A stretch of DNA of 64,000 nt from Rhodanobacter sp. AS-Z3 (GCF_029224025.1 NZ_CP119392.1:1511001-1575000); one strand, 5' to 3'; shown: positions 44,147-54,054, counted from the stretch's first letter. Notes: a model not told the origin generated them from the sequence alone. A program made the numbers and translations.

Positions 44147-44788
44147 TCAGCGTCGAAGGCTTGTTGCGGGATTGCCCGCCACGACGTCACCGGCCGCGAC
44201 GTCGCGAATCACCACGGCGCCGGCTCCGACGATAGCGCTTCGACCTATCTTCAGTCCTGGCAAGACGACTGCCCCCGCGCCAATGAATGCATAGTCCTCA
44301 ACACGGACTTCTCCCGCAAGATTCGCGCCCGGGCCAACGTGGACACCGCTGCCGATCACACAATCGTGGTCGATTGAGGCCGACGTATTGACGATCACCC
44401 CGCGTCCAAGCTTCACGTTGGCGCAGATGGCCGACATCGCCAGAACTTGTGCGCCATCGCCGATCTCCGCATCGGCCGCGACAAAAGCGCGTGGGTGTAT
44501 CACGGTCAGCGGCTGCATGCCTTGCTGCTGAAGCCATTCTTGGAGAAGCACCCGCTCGCTTCCCCGATGGCCCCCGATTGCGACGCAGGCATGAACCTCA
44601 ATTGCGCCGGTTCGAGTGGCCAGCCATGAGTGCAGCCCTTCCTCGCCGAGATAGATTGGAATATCCGGGAATGGGGATTGAATTGGCCGATTGTCGAATA
44701 CAGCGAGCAATCGGAAATCGGCGTCAGCTAGTGCATCACGCAGAACGCGCGCCTGCCCAGTGCCACCCCAAAAGATCACGCCTCTCAT
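44147..44788 (-). CDS. NeuD/PglD-like sugar acyltransferase
   Basis: The 213-residue enzyme has an N-terminal Rossmann-like domain (about 1-75) and a left-handed beta-helix of hexapeptide repeats (about 95-205: INTSASIDHDCVIGSGVHVG, PGANLAGEVRVEDYAFIG). The catalytic His of the family falls in SIDHDC. NeuD/PglD enzymes acetylate sugar hydroxyls or C4 amines of nucleotide sugars. Its ATG overlaps the end of the aminotransferase gene, so N-acylation of the amine made by that enzyme is the natural reading. Confidence 0.85.
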   Translation of the reverse strand: MRGVIFWGGTGQARVLRDALADADFRLLAVFDNRPIQSPFPDIPIYLGEEGLHSWLATRTGAIEVHACVAIGGHRGSERVLLQEWLQQQGMQPLTVIHPRAFVAADAEIGDGAQVLAMSAICANVKLGRGVIVNTSASIDHDCVIGSGVHVGPGANLAGEVRVEDYAFIGAGAVVLPGLKIGRSAIVGAGAVVIRDVAAGDVVAGNPATSLRR

Positions 44789-45909
44789 GATGCTACCGCC
44801 ACAAGCCTGCTCACGCAGGCGATGACGCGATCCTGTTCCTCTTTTGTCATGTCGTGATAGCTCGGCAAGTTCATCGCCCTGCTCGCGAGCGAATGACTCA
44901 CCATGTGTTCGGGGCGAGGCTGGAAAGACGGCAGCGACGACAGCGGCCAGAAGAACACTCGGCCGTCGATGTTGTCCGCCTTGAAAGCAGCTTGCAGGAC
45001 TGCGCGATCAAACGGTTTACTGTCATCGACAACAATGGTCGGCATCCAATAGCCATTGACCGTGCCGGCGACCTCTGGGTTCATGCGCAAGGTCAGGCTG
45101 CACAACGCATCGCGGTAATACTCGAATACTCGGCGTTTGCCTGCAATTAGCTCATCAATCCGTTCCAACTGACCGCAGCCGATAGCCGCCTGCAGGTTCG
45201 ACATCTTGTATTTGAAACCGATCGCCTCGGGCCAGAACTGCCGCGTTTCACCGCGTGCGCGTCCGTGGTTGGATAGGGTCAGCGCTCGCTCGTACAACGC
45301 ATCGTCATTGGTGACGAAGATGCCACCTTCGCCTGTGGTTATCGTCTTGGTGCCATGGAAGGAGAACGCACCGAAGACGCCCATGCTGCCGGCACGCTGC
45401 CCGTGCCAGATCGAGCCAATGGCTTCCGCCGCATCCTCGATGACGGGAATCCCGTGGCGCAGGCCAATTTCCCGCAGGGCATCCATGTCACACAAGTTGC
45501 CATACAGATGCACGGCAAGAATCGCCTTGGTCCTGGGCGTGATCGCGGCCTCCACTGCCGCCGGATCGAGGCACCAAGTATCTTCCAGGACGTCGACCAA
45601 CACCGGCGTCGCGCCGAGATGGGCGATAGGCGCTGCCGATGCGATCCAGTTGATATCGGCCAGCACTACCTCGTCACCTGGGCCGATGCCCATAGCCGCC
45701 ATGCCGATGTGCAGAGCGCCGGTTGCGCTGGAGGTGGCGATCGCATGCTTCACGCCGAGGTGCTGGCGAAACATCGCTTCGAAGCGGTGGATATAGTCGT
45801 AGCAGTGCTCGCCCCAGCCGTTGCTTGCGGCGTCGGTGGCGTAGCGGATTTCGAGTTCGGTGATCGAAGGTTTGGTGTAATGGATACGCGACTTTTCGAT
45901 GTTGTTCAT
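44785..45909 (-). CDS. DegT/DnrJ/EryC1 aminotransferase (4-amino sugar type)
   Basis: The 374-residue PLP enzyme has Lys188 in SFHGTKTITTGEGG, Asp159 in IEDAAEAIGS and SSATGALHIGM near residue 60. The GTKTITTGEGG version resembles perosamine-synthase-like C4 aminotransferases. Lys is present, so it is an aminotransferase and not an RfbH-type dehydratase, which has His in that position. The start at 45909 overlaps the upstream methyltransferase stop; longer frames to 46419 are artefactual. Expected substrate: a CDP-4-keto-6-deoxy sugar. Confidence 0.9.
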   Translation of the reverse strand: MNNIEKSRIHYTKPSITELEIRYATDAASNGWGEHCYDYIHRFEAMFRQHLGVKHAIATSSATGALHIGMAAMGIGPGDEVVLADINWIASAAPIAHLGATPVLVDVLEDTWCLDPAAVEAAITPRTKAILAVHLYGNLCDMDALREIGLRHGIPVIEDAAEAIGSIWHGQRAGSMGVFGAFSFHGTKTITTGEGGIFVTNDDALYERALTLSNHGRARGETRQFWPEAIGFKYKMSNLQAAIGCGQLERIDELIAGKRRVFEYYRDALCSLTLRMNPEVAGTVNGYWMPTIVVDDSKPFDRAVLQAAFKADNIDGRVFFWPLSSLPSFQPRPEHMVSHSLASRAMNLPSYHDMTKEEQDRVIACVSRLVAVAS

Positions 45910-47129
45910 AGAACGGCCAATTGCGGAACGGCGAGCACAAACCGGCCGCCCCATTCCCGGATGTAGTCGAGTTGGGCGGTGATCTCCTCGCTCAAGTTCC
46001 ATGGCAGGATCAGAACGAAATCCGGCCGATCTTCGCGCAAGCGAGATTCGGTCACTACCGGGATACGCGATCCGGGTAGCCAGTGGCCCTGTTTGTGCGG
46101 AGAGGCGTCGACCACATACGGGAGCAGATCCGGTCGCACTCCGGCATAGTTCAGTAGCGTGTTGCCCTTGGCAGCAGCGCCATAACCCGCGATCTTCCGT
46201 CCGGCGCGACGCTGCTCCAGCAGAAAGGTGAGGCAATCGTTTTTCACTGCGTCGGCTTGGGCTTGGAAATGCTGATAGTAGGCGCTGTCCAGCATGCCAG
46301 CCTCGGTTTCGGACCGCAGCAAGTCTGCGACGGCAGGTGTTTCGACATGGTGGCTGTGTGCGTGTGCCGCCCATAGACGCAGCGAACCACCATGCGTAGG
46401 CAGCTGTTCGACATCCCATATCGTGAGGCCGTGCGTCGCGAAGATCTGTTTCACGGTGTGGAACGAGAAGTACGAGAAGTGCTCGTGATAGACCGTGTCG
46501 AACTGTCGTTTCGCAACCAGTTCCATCAGGTGCGGAAACTCGACTGTGATTGCACCTTCGGGGGCGAGTGCGGTGGCAAGTCCCGCAACAAAGTCGTTGA
46601 TGTCGGGAACATGGGCCAGCACGTTGTTCGCCACGATCAGGTCGGTCGCGCCGCGATCGCGCACGAACTCCGCGGCAAAGTCGCGGCCAAAGAAGCGCTC
46701 GAGCGTCTCGATACCTTTCTCACGCGCCACCTTGGCCGTGCCACTGGTGGGCTCGATGCCCACACACGGAATACCGCGTGCGGCAACGTACTGCAGCAGA
46801 TAGCCGTCGTTGGAAGCGATCTCCATGACCAGGCTGTCGCGCCCCAGATTCAACCGTACTGTCGCCTGCTCGACGAAGCGCTCGGCATGGGCGAGCCAGG
46901 AACGCGAGAACGACGAGTGGTAGACGTAGTCCGGAGCAAACAGCGCGGCGTGCGACTGCACTTCGTCCACCTGCACCAGCCGGCAGCTTCCGCAGGTGAA
47001 TAATTTCAGCGGAAACCAGGGCTCTGGTGCATTGAGGGCATTCGCCGTCAGGAAGGCATTGGAGGGCGGTGCACTGCCGAGGTCGAGGAAGACGTCGTGC
47101 AGTGGCGTGGTGCAGTAACGGCATTTCAT
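45906..47129 (-). CDS. Nucleotide-sugar C-methyltransferase (TylCIII/NovU-like)
   Basis: A 407-residue protein with an N-terminal zinc-binding domain (CRYC at 3-6; CGSCRLVQ near 47-54), a SAM-binding domain (EIASNDGYLLQYV near 105-117) and a C-terminal domain (GYGAAAKGNTLLNY). This three-part structure defines the C-methyltransferases that add a methyl branch at C3 (or C5) of 4-keto-6-deoxy nucleotide sugars. It is translated with rfbC-like upstream and DegT downstream, both joined by ATGA overlaps. Confidence 0.86.
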   Translation of the reverse strand: MKCRYCTTPLHDVFLDLGSAPPSNAFLTANALNAPEPWFPLKLFTCGSCRLVQVDEVQSHAALFAPDYVYHSSFSRSWLAHAERFVEQATVRLNLGRDSLVMEIASNDGYLLQYVAARGIPCVGIEPTSGTAKVAREKGIETLERFFGRDFAAEFVRDRGATDLIVANNVLAHVPDINDFVAGLATALAPEGAITVEFPHLMELVAKRQFDTVYHEHFSYFSFHTVKQIFATHGLTIWDVEQLPTHGGSLRLWAAHAHSHHVETPAVADLLRSETEAGMLDSAYYQHFQAQADAVKNDCLTFLLEQRRAGRKIAGYGAAAKGNTLLNYAGVRPDLLPYVVDASPHKQGHWLPGSRIPVVTESRLREDRPDFVLILPWNLSEEITAQLDYIREWGGRFVLAVPQLAVL

Positions 47130-47680
47130 GACGGGATTCCCGTGAAACCGGTGTCCTTCACCGATGGCAGTTGCTTGTCCTTGATGGAAACCCGTGTCAC
47201 CGGCAGAGGCCAGGAAATGGCGATAGTCGGATCATCATGGCGCAGCCCGCCTTCCTTTTCGCGGTTCCATGGTGCGCTATGCAGGTACAACAGTTGTGCT
47301 TCGTCGCTCAGCGCCTGAAAGCCATGGGCGAAGCCTTCAGGGATAAAGAACTGGGTCTGCCCATCTTCATCCAGCTCCACGCCGTGCCAGCGCAGGAACG
47401 TCGGAGAGTTGGCGCGCAAATCAACCGCGACATCGAAGACGCGGCCACGAAGGCAGCGGATCAGTTTCGCTTCCGCTGCCGGTGGGTACTGGAAATGCAT
47501 GCCGCGGACCGTTCCTTGGTAATAAGTCCTGGAGACGTTGATCTGTGTCCAGTGCAGGCCGGGTCGCAGCGCAGCGCATTCCGCTTCGCAGAAAACCCTG
47601 GAAAACTGGCCGCGATCGTCTTCGACGCGCGTCGTCTCGATCAGGGTGAGGCCGGCCAGCGGAGTAGGGACGAATTTCAT
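47126..47680 (-). CDS. rfbC: RfbC/RmlC-like 4-keto-6-deoxysugar 3,5-epimerase
   Basis: A 184-residue cupin with the epimerase blocks RGMHFQYPP (catalytic His), FDVAVDLRANSPTFLRW and FFIPEGFAHGFQALSD. The ATG at 47680 gives [13 protein letters not shown] and an ATGA overlap with the rfbG stop, better than 47689. In dTDP-rhamnose pathways RfbC acts on dTDP sugars; here the flanking cytidylyltransferase and CDP-glucose dehydratase suggest a CDP-sugar substrate. A 3- or 5-only epimerase is also possible. Confidence 0.88.
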   Translation of the reverse strand: MKFVPTPLAGLTLIETTRVEDDRGQFSRVFCEAECAALRPGLHWTQINVSRTYYQGTVRGMHFQYPPAAEAKLIRCLRGRVFDVAVDLRANSPTFLRWHGVELDEDGQTQFFIPEGFAHGFQALSDEAQLLYLHSAPWNREKEGGLRHDDPTIAISWPLPVTRVSIKDKQLPSVKDTGFTGIPS

Positions 47681-48768
47681 GAGGTCCATTCCAGTCCAGC
47701 CGAGCGCGCACTGTCAACGTAGGCCTGCAGGTTCTCGCGGCTTCTTAAATGGTGGTGTTCGTAGTGGTCGCGATACCACTGGATGGTGGACTGCAACGTG
47801 GTTTCCGCATCCCACACCGCGCGCCAGCCCAAGTGTTCTTTCGCTCTGGAAGAATCCAGTTGCAGGGTCGCGGCCTCGTGTGGGTGGGGTCCCGGCTGAT
47901 GTGCGCTGTGCAAGGCCGGCCAGTGCGACTGCATCAACGAGACCAGTGCTCGTACCGGTAGGGTGGCGTCGGCAGACGGCCCAAAATTCCAGGGTCCTTC
48001 GACTGCCTTGCCTGCGAGCAGCAGTTCGCCCAGCCGCAGGTAACCTGACAGCGGCTCAAGTACGTGCTGCCAGGGACGAACTGCCTCGGGATTGCGGATT
48101 TGCAGTGTCGAACCCGTGGATGCGGCACGTACCAGATCCGGCACCAGCCGATCCTGCGACCAGTCGCCACCGCCGATGACATTTCCCGCGCGCGCCGTGG
48201 CGACTCGTGGTCCCTTGTCCACGAAGAAGCTCTTCCGGTAGCACTCTGTCACCAGCTCGGCGCAGGCCTTGGACGTGCTGTAGGGATCATGGCCGCCCAG
48301 TGGGTGGTCTTCCCGGTAGCCACCAAAAGTGGGCTGTTCCAGATAGACCTTATCGGTGGTGGCGTTCACCAGAGCGCGCACCGAGGGGGTGGCACGTACG
48401 GCTTCAAGCAGGTTGACCAAGCCGAGCACATTGGTGTCGAAGGTGACGGCCGGCTCGCGATAACTGCGCCGAACCAGTGGTTGGGCCGCAAGATGAAAGA
48501 TGATTTCCGGCTGGGCCCGCAGCAGGGTTTGCTGCACCGCGGCCGCATCGCGCAGATCTACGTGAAGATCTTGCACGTCGGCCAAGCCGAGCAGATTCCA
48601 GTGCGCCGGTTCTGTGTCGGGCGCCAGCGCAAGTCCGGTGACGCGTGCACCCAGCGCGGTCAACCATAGGCACAGCCACGAGCCCTTGAAGCCAGTGTGC
48701 CCGGTGACCAACACACGGCGACCGGCGTAGGCAGCTCCAAACAATTCGTTCAAGGCCAGACTTTCCAT
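47677..48768 (-). CDS. rfbG: CDP-glucose 4,6-dehydratase
   Basis: A 363-residue short-chain dehydrogenase with GxxGxxG ([12 protein letters not shown]), the catalytic Tyr/Lys in [12 protein letters not shown] and the RfbG-typical [17 protein letters not shown]. It converts CDP-glucose to CDP-4-keto-6-deoxyglucose with bound NAD. Its gene overlaps rfbF by 19 bp and the epimerase gene by 4 bp. It is the committed step of the predicted CDP-sugar pathway. Confidence 0.95.
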   Translation of the reverse strand: MESLALNELFGAAYAGRRVLVTGHTGFKGSWLCLWLTALGARVTGLALAPDTEPAHWNLLGLADVQDLHVDLRDAAAVQQTLLRAQPEIIFHLAAQPLVRRSYREPAVTFDTNVLGLVNLLEAVRATPSVRALVNATTDKVYLEQPTFGGYREDHPLGGHDPYSTSKACAELVTECYRKSFFVDKGPRVATARAGNVIGGGDWSQDRLVPDLVRAASTGSTLQIRNPEAVRPWQHVLEPLSGYLRLGELLLAGKAVEGPWNFGPSADATLPVRALVSLMQSHWPALHSAHQPGPHPHEAATLQLDSSRAKEHLGWRAVWDAETTLQSTIQWYRDHYEHHHLRSRENLQAYVDSARSAGLEWTS

Positions 48769-49520
48769 GGGGCATTACCGCTTTGCCAGAGCTCCTCGAG
48801 TTTCAGCTTGTCCCGAAGCGTATCCATAGGTTGCCAGAACCCGTTGTGCGTGTAGGCGGAGAGCTGGCCGTCCCGCGCCAGCGCTTCCAGCGGATCGCGT
48901 TCCCAGATGGTGGCGTCGCCCTTGATGTAGTCGAGCACGCCGGGCTCCAGGATGAAAAATCCACCGTTGATCCAGGAGCCATCGCCCGATGGCTTCTCCT
49001 CGAAGCGTGTGATCCGGTTGTCCTCGATATTGATGGCGCCGAAGCGGCCCGGTGGCTGCACCGCACACATGGTGGCCAGGCTGGCTCTGGTCTTGTGGAA
49101 GGCAAGTTGGGCTGTAATGTCGATGTCGGTGAGGCCATCGCCGTAGGTAAAGCAGAACGTTTCGCCGTCCAGATAACTTTCGACCCGCTTCAGACGACCA
49201 CCCGTCTGAGTATGGTCGCCGGTGTCCACCAAGGTCACTCGCCATGGCTCGGCGTGCTGGTGATGAACCTCCATCCGATTATTGATGAGGTCAAAAGTGA
49301 CATCGGAGGTATGCAGAAAATAGTTCGCAAAATACTCCTTCACCATGTAGCCCTTGTAGCCCAGGCAGATGACGAAGTCGTTGATTCCGTGCTGCGAATA
49401 GATCTTCAGGATATGCCAGAGTACGGGCTTGCCGCCGATGTCGATCATGGGCTTGGGGCGCACGATGGTTTCTTCGCTGATCCGTGTGCCCAGACCGCCG
49501 GCGAGGATGACTGCTTTCAT
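48750..49520 (-). CDS. rfbF: Glucose-1-phosphate cytidylyltransferase
   Basis: A 256-residue nucleotidyltransferase starting [20 protein letters not shown] with [17 protein letters not shown], both RfbF hallmarks that separate it from RmlA. It makes CDP-glucose from CTP and glucose-1-phosphate. The ATG at 49520 was chosen over an ORF start at 49550 because the family begins at this Met. It is the first gene of the operon that runs to wzx at 41764. Confidence 0.95.
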   Translation of the reverse strand: MKAVILAGGLGTRISEETIVRPKPMIDIGGKPVLWHILKIYSQHGINDFVICLGYKGYMVKEYFANYFLHTSDVTFDLINNRMEVHHQHAEPWRVTLVDTGDHTQTGGRLKRVESYLDGETFCFTYGDGLTDIDITAQLAFHKTRASLATMCAVQPPGRFGAINIEDNRITRFEEKPSGDGSWINGGFFILEPGVLDYIKGDATIWERDPLEALARDGQLSAYTHNGFWQPMDTLRDKLKLEELWQSGNAPWKVWP

Positions 49521-49617
49521 GGGGATCTCGCTTGCCTGATGACTATGCAATCCATGTGCAAGGATAAAGGGTTGCCACGGGAATGAAATCCCCGAGTCGT
49601 GAGGGAGCCGGCGGCAC

Positions 49618-51894
49618 TCAATTCAGGCCCGGTAGCGCGCGCAGATTGGCCAGGTCTCGGTCCAGGCGTCCGCCGATGTTCAGGTTGGCCAGCTTGTTCA
49701 GCGCCTTTTCGGCTTCCACACGGCGCTCCTGTGTGGCCAGCATTCGAATCAGGGTGATCTGGTAAGCGGGTTCGTTCGGGCTGGCAGCAACAGCGGCCGC
49801 TGTCATCTCAAGCCCCAATTTGCGGTTGTTGAGCACGTTCCATGCATAGTCGCCGTAGGTGGCTAGCAAGCGTGGATTTGGCTTCGGGTGTGCCAGGGCC
49901 GCGCTGAATGCCGCAACCATGCGTTCTGTTGGCAAGTCGCAACGTCGGTCGCGTGCGCATTGGGTCAGTGCGGCGAGCGAGCTTTCATCTTGCACGCCGG
50001 GTGTGTGGGCTTTCAGCTTGTCGATCATGCTGTCCCACCAGACATCTTTCAACGGCAGTTGCATGCGCGCATTCATGAAGATCAACGCTTGTTCCGGCAG
50101 TATCGACGAGTTGGGCAAGGCAGCGGAAGTTTCCAGTGGCGCGTAGGCCAGCCGGGTAAATGGCGAGGCTGGTTCGTAATGGGAATAGATGATGTATGTG
50201 CGACCGAGCTCGTATTGGGCACGGGGTGAGTTGGGCGCGCGACTTGCCAAATCTTCAGCAAGGCGAAGTGAGTCGCCCCAGGCATACGCCGTGAACCCGG
50301 TCAGTGCGGCCCAGCAAAGGATGAGACCGCCTAGCAAGGCGTTGCGAGGCAGTGCCAACGGCTGCGAGCGTGGCACCGCCAGCAGCGGCACCAGTGCGAG
50401 CAACAGCCCGAAGCTGGCGAAATAGTTACGGTGTTCGTAAATCAGTTCGAGTGGCAGGATGGTGCCAGTCAGCAACTGGCAGCCAAGGAAAAGGCAGAGG
50501 CCAAGTGCAACCAGCGGCTGTCGCTTGCGCAACCATGGCAGCAGTGCAATCACAGCGCCCAGAAACACGATGCTGGTCAGTGTGGTCCATGGCGACAAGA
50601 TCCCCGTCGAAACCTGGAAGTTGTCGTGATAAAACGACAGTGCATCCGGTGTGGGGAGCAGCGTCCAGCCGATATAGTCGGTAACGATGCGCGCTTCGCT
50701 GAGCAGGCGCGTTACCAGGGTGAAGTTGCGCGTGGCCCACGCCTCCTGCTCCAGCAGGCCGGGTAGCAGCCAGGTCAGCCCGGTGAGTATAGGCAGCACC
50801 AGCACCACCAGAAACAACGTGATCACGCGCCAGTCTTTTCCCTGCGCATCTCTCTTAGGGCGGGCATTCCACGCCGCAGCTTCACCCGACGGGTCACCAC
50901 TCGAAACGGCGGGCAGTGCCTGCCCTACGGCAACGCGGAGCGGGGGCAAGCTTTCCGGTGAAGAAACGGTTTGATCAACGGTGTCGAAGCCTCGCTTGCG
51001 CCAGCGGAATAGGGCCCACTCAACCAACAAGGCATACAGCGGCAACATCACTGCCGTTTCCTTGGCCAGCATGCCGACGAGGGCCGGCAAGGTGATGCTG
51101 ACCGCGCATAGCAGCCATCCGCTCCACTCGCGACGTTTGTTGCGTGCTGCGTCGGACGCAATGGCCAGCATGCGGCACCGGCCGGCGACATAGCCGAGCA
51201 GGCCGATCAGCACGAACAGGTTGGCCATGCTTTCCATGCGTTGCACGACGTAGAGCACAGCGGTGAGGTTGATCGGCAGCAGCATCCATGCGGCGGCGAT
51301 CAGCGCAGCAGTGATTCCCGTTCGTCCGGACGTAGGAGCGCACCCTGTCCACAAGGAACTTCCTTCGGTCGTGCGCGATGCTTTCGTATCGGCATTGCCG
51401 AGAGCATCGCGCACAGGGTGCGCTCCTGCGGCAGTTGCGAGCAGCAGCGCGCGCGCGAGCCAATAAACCAGCAGTCCATTCAACATGTGAATGGTCAAGT
51501 TGGTGAGCTTCCAGGTGTATGGCTTCAGGCCGCTGGCGAGATAATTCGCGGCGAAACTCAGCGAAGCCAGCGGTCGTTTGAATTCGCTTGCCGGCGAGGA
51601 CATCGCGGCTCGAAACAAGGCCGGAATGCCTGCCTTGGACGGCTGAACCCCTGGGTTGTCGACGATGTTGGGGTAGTCGTCGAAAAGCCAGCCACCACTC
51701 AAGCCAGCACTGTAGATGATGGCGGTCAGGACGATTGCCAAGCCCAGCAGCCAGACACCATGGCGCCTCGTAGGCGCAACTACTTTCACCTTGGGTTCCA
51801 ATCGAGGGTGTCGCACTGCCCGGATTTCGCCCAATGAGGGTTCATGATGAATTTTCGTTACGTGGGAAACGCCACTGTCGCACAATTTCGCCAC
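49618..51894 (-). CDS. TMTC-like GT-C membrane protein with in-frame repeat insertions
   Basis: A 758-residue protein with about ten membrane helices from residue 48 on, a GT-C-type acidic motif early in the first extracytoplasmic loop ([17 protein letters not shown]) and a C-terminal TPR-like helical region (about 560-755). The FDD-NP motif and TPR tail match the TMTC/PMT-like pattern. Two loops carry segments coded by palindromic repeats (minus strand 51428-51332 and 50930-50854). Start is uncertain: GTG at 51894 has no clear ribosome-binding site and the first about 45 residues are hydrophilic. It is a paralogue of the next gene upstream (52021-53961). Confidence 0.72.
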   Translation of the reverse strand: MAKLCDSGVSHVTKIHHEPSLGEIRAVRHPRLEPKVKVVAPTRRHGVWLLGLAIVLTAIIYSAGLSGGWLFDDYPNIVDNPGVQPSKAGIPALFRAAMSSPASEFKRPLASLSFAANYLASGLKPYTWKLTNLTIHMLNGLLVYWLARALLLATAAGAHPVRDALGNADTKASRTTEGSSLWTGCAPTSGRTGITAALIAAAWMLLPINLTAVLYVVQRMESMANLFVLIGLLGYVAGRCRMLAIASDAARNKRREWSGWLLCAVSITLPALVGMLAKETAVMLPLYALLVEWALFRWRKRGFDTVDQTVSSPESLPPLRVAVGQALPAVSSGDPSGEAAAWNARPKRDAQGKDWRVITLFLVVLVLPILTGLTWLLPGLLEQEAWATRNFTLVTRLLSEARIVTDYIGWTLLPTPDALSFYHDNFQVSTGILSPWTTLTSIVFLGAVIALLPWLRKRQPLVALGLCLFLGCQLLTGTILPLELIYEHRNYFASFGLLLALVPLLAVPRSQPLALPRNALLGGLILCWAALTGFTAYAWGDSLRLAEDLASRAPNSPRAQYELGRTYIIYSHYEPASPFTRLAYAPLETSAALPNSSILPEQALIFMNARMQLPLKDVWWDSMIDKLKAHTPGVQDESSLAALTQCARDRRCDLPTERMVAAFSAALAHPKPNPRLLATYGDYAWNVLNNRKLGLEMTAAAVAASPNEPAYQITLIRMLATQERRVEAEKALNKLANLNIGGRLDRDLANLRALPGLN
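50854..50930. repeat. REP-like palindrome pair inside a coding sequence
   Basis: TTAGGGCGGGCATTCCACGCC and CGGCGGGCAGTGCCTGCCCT are read through in frame by the TMTC-like gene, giving part of the loop segment between [14 protein letters not shown] and [11 protein letters not shown]. Confidence 0.85.
51332..51428. repeat. Long palindrome inside a coding sequence
   Basis: GTAGGAGCGCACCCTGTCC and GCGCACAGGGTGCGCTCCTGC form the arms, with an inner copy of GTGCGCGATGC and its complement. The gene at 49618-51894 reads through in frame, giving [17 protein letters not shown] and [13 protein letters not shown] in one loop. Confidence 0.85.
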
Positions 51895-52020
51895 TCGCTT
51901 GAAGGCAGCAAGCGCCCAGAGTCAACCAGGACACTTGCCAGCTCAGCCATGGGAGTGACGTCGATTCCCTGCCTGAAATCGGGCGTGAGCAGGCCAGATT
52001 CGTGTGACGGCTAAGTATGG

Positions 52021-53961
52021 TTATCGACCTTGCCGGCGTGCTTCCAGTTGCGTGCGTAATGCCATCCAGTGAGGATCTTGTTTCAAGCTCGGCTGTTGCT
52101 GTTCGGCTTGTTTGAACAACGTGGCGGCTTCTTCCAGGCGGCTGTTGGCAAGCAGGTAGCCAATTAGTCGATGGATGTAATCAGGATCATTTTTGTTGAG
52201 GACGATCGCCGTTTGCAGATGGCTTAGCGCGAGCGGCTGGTCATGCATGAGCACGCTGGCGACGTCGGCGTATTGAACGTGCAGGGATGCGTAGTTCGGA
52301 TTCCTTGCCAGCACGATCTGATAGGCCTCGCTGAGGCGGTGTGGGTCCAGGTTTGCTTCGCCCTCCACCGCGCGCGAGGTGAGTCCCTGCAGCGCTCGGT
52401 ATTCCTGCGGCCCCAATGGCCGAGTCCGCAATTTATCAAACAGGCTTTGCCACCAGGCCATTTGTGCGGGGATGCCCTCAGACGCGGCTGTAAGCAGCAA
52501 GGCTTGTTCCGGCAGCGGCGATGAGTTCGGCAGGGCTGCCCCACGTTCCAGTTCGCGTATGCCGCGCGCGAACAACGGCGATTGTGGATCGTCGTGCGAC
52601 AAATCCATATACAGGCGTGCCAGGTCGTAGCTGGCGCGTGGTGAGGTCGGGTTATCGTGTACCAAGGTCATCGCCAGTTGTAGCGGATTGCCCCAGGTGG
52701 CTGCACGCAACACCGTGAAAAAGCTGAGGGCGACAAGAAAGATCGTGGCCAGTATTGCTGGCAATCGGGGGTGTGCGTGACGCGTGGCCCACCAGATCAG
52801 ATCGGTCAATGCGAGCAGGATGCCGAAAAGTGCCGGGTAGTTTCGATGCTCGAAAACCAGCTCCAGTGGCAATGGTGCGCTGGTGAGAGCATGGGCCATG
52901 AAGAACCACCCAATACCCAGCGCCATGAGCGGGCGCCGCAGGCGCATCGCTGCGGCCAGTCCCAGCAGACTTGCCAGAAAAATACCGGCAGCGAGCGTGC
53001 TTGCAGGCGTCAGCCAGCCGGTGGAAATGAGGTAGTTGTCGTAATAGAAATGCATCTGGCCGGGCAGCGGCAAGACAATCCATCCGATGTACGTGGAAAG
53101 CGCGCGCAACTGGGTCAGTTCGCGCTCCCAGGCGGTATAGGGGCGACTAGCAAACGCACCTGATCCGATCGAGTAGTGCGGAAACACGTACAACGCGAAT
53201 ATTGCAATTGCTGCCAGGCAGCCCGCGGCATACAGCCATTGCCAGTTGCGCTGCACGCTTGGCTTGATCGCCGCAAAATGCAGCAAGGTCAGTTCCAGCA
53301 GTAGCGCGTAGCCGGGCACCAACACCGTGGTTTCCTTGGCGAGGTAGCCTATGCCAACAAGCGCGACGCACAACACCAACCACGGCCAGCCGCGCCCGTC
53401 ACGTAACTGCTGTTGCCTGGCATGCCAGTAACTGAGCAATGCCAGAAGCGTAAACGTGACGCCAAGCAACTCCATGCGCTGCACCACATACATCACAGTG
53501 GATATCTGCAGCGGATGAAGCGCCCATGCAGTGGCCAGCAGCCACGCCCAAAGCGAGGTGCGCCGAACGTGTGCGTTCGCGTCGTCTCCGTCACGCGGTG
53601 CCCAGGCGTAGCCGAGCAAACGGGTGGATAGAACCGCAAACAGGGCGGTATTGAGCAGGTGGATCGCAAGGTTGACCGCCTTGAAACCCCAGATGCTTCC
53701 ACCGGCAGCGTAGTTCAGCGCATAGCTGAGCATGGCCAGCGGACGCTGGATATTGGCTTGTGACCAGAACCACACGTCTTGAAACGCCTGCCAGTTCCAA
53801 TGAGTTACATGAAAGGCCGGGTTTTCTACAAAAATGGAATAGTCGTCAAAAATGAACCCGCCTGACAACGCGGGCCACATTGTCACTGCGACGATCATCA
53901 GACAGGCCACACGCCCAAGGTTGGGTATCTTACAAGGCAGTGATTCAGCACTCCGATCCAT
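52021..53961 (-). CDS. TMTC-like GT-C membrane protein, directly downstream of pilA
   Basis: The 646-residue paralogue has the same helix pattern, the motif GGFIFDDYSIFVENPAF and a C-terminal TPR-like region (about 460-640). It lacks the two loop insertions of the 758-residue copy. GAGG 7 bases before the ATG at 53961 fixes the start. The gene follows the pilA terminator (53987-54015). Position after pilA and the GT-C-like motif make it a candidate pilin glycosyltransferase, by analogy with TfpO/PilO genes beside pilins in other bacteria; this is inference only. Confidence 0.75.
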   Translation of the reverse strand: MDRSAESLPCKIPNLGRVACLMIVAVTMWPALSGGFIFDDYSIFVENPAFHVTHWNWQAFQDVWFWSQANIQRPLAMLSYALNYAAGGSIWGFKAVNLAIHLLNTALFAVLSTRLLGYAWAPRDGDDANAHVRRTSLWAWLLATAWALHPLQISTVMYVVQRMELLGVTFTLLALLSYWHARQQQLRDGRGWPWLVLCVALVGIGYLAKETTVLVPGYALLLELTLLHFAAIKPSVQRNWQWLYAAGCLAAIAIFALYVFPHYSIGSGAFASRPYTAWERELTQLRALSTYIGWIVLPLPGQMHFYYDNYLISTGWLTPASTLAAGIFLASLLGLAAAMRLRRPLMALGIGWFFMAHALTSAPLPLELVFEHRNYPALFGILLALTDLIWWATRHAHPRLPAILATIFLVALSFFTVLRAATWGNPLQLAMTLVHDNPTSPRASYDLARLYMDLSHDDPQSPLFARGIRELERGAALPNSSPLPEQALLLTAASEGIPAQMAWWQSLFDKLRTRPLGPQEYRALQGLTSRAVEGEANLDPHRLSEAYQIVLARNPNYASLHVQYADVASVLMHDQPLALSHLQTAIVLNKNDPDYIHRLIGYLLANSRLEEAATLFKQAEQQQPSLKQDPHWMALRTQLEARRQGR

Positions 53962-53986
53962 TGAACACCTCAATGCAGCTATAAAA

Positions 53987-54015
53987 AAAGAGAGGGGTAG
54001 TTAACCCCTCTCTTT
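53987..54015 (-). terminator. Rho-independent terminator of pilA
   Basis: AAAGAGAGGGG / loop of 7 / CCCCTCTCTTT is a perfect 11-bp stem; on the minus strand it is followed by a T-run (CTTTTTTTAT). It lies 40 bp after the pilA stop and before the TMTC-like gene. Confidence 0.92.
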
Positions 54016-54054
54016 ACTTGCTTCGTTGACTTCGCTATCTAGCTGGATCGCCTA

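Noticed and set aside
44785..45909. Possibility that this DegT protein is RfbH (CDP-4-keto-6-deoxyglucose 3-dehydratase)
   Set aside because: RfbH has His replacing the PLP lysine and binds a 2Fe-2S cluster; here Lys188 is present in GTKTITTGEGG and no cluster cysteines are seen.
44785..46419. 544-codon version of the DegT aminotransferase
   Set aside because: The extra 170 residues are antisense or out-of-frame relative to the methyltransferase gene and not conserved; ATG at 45909 gives the family length and an ATGA overlap.
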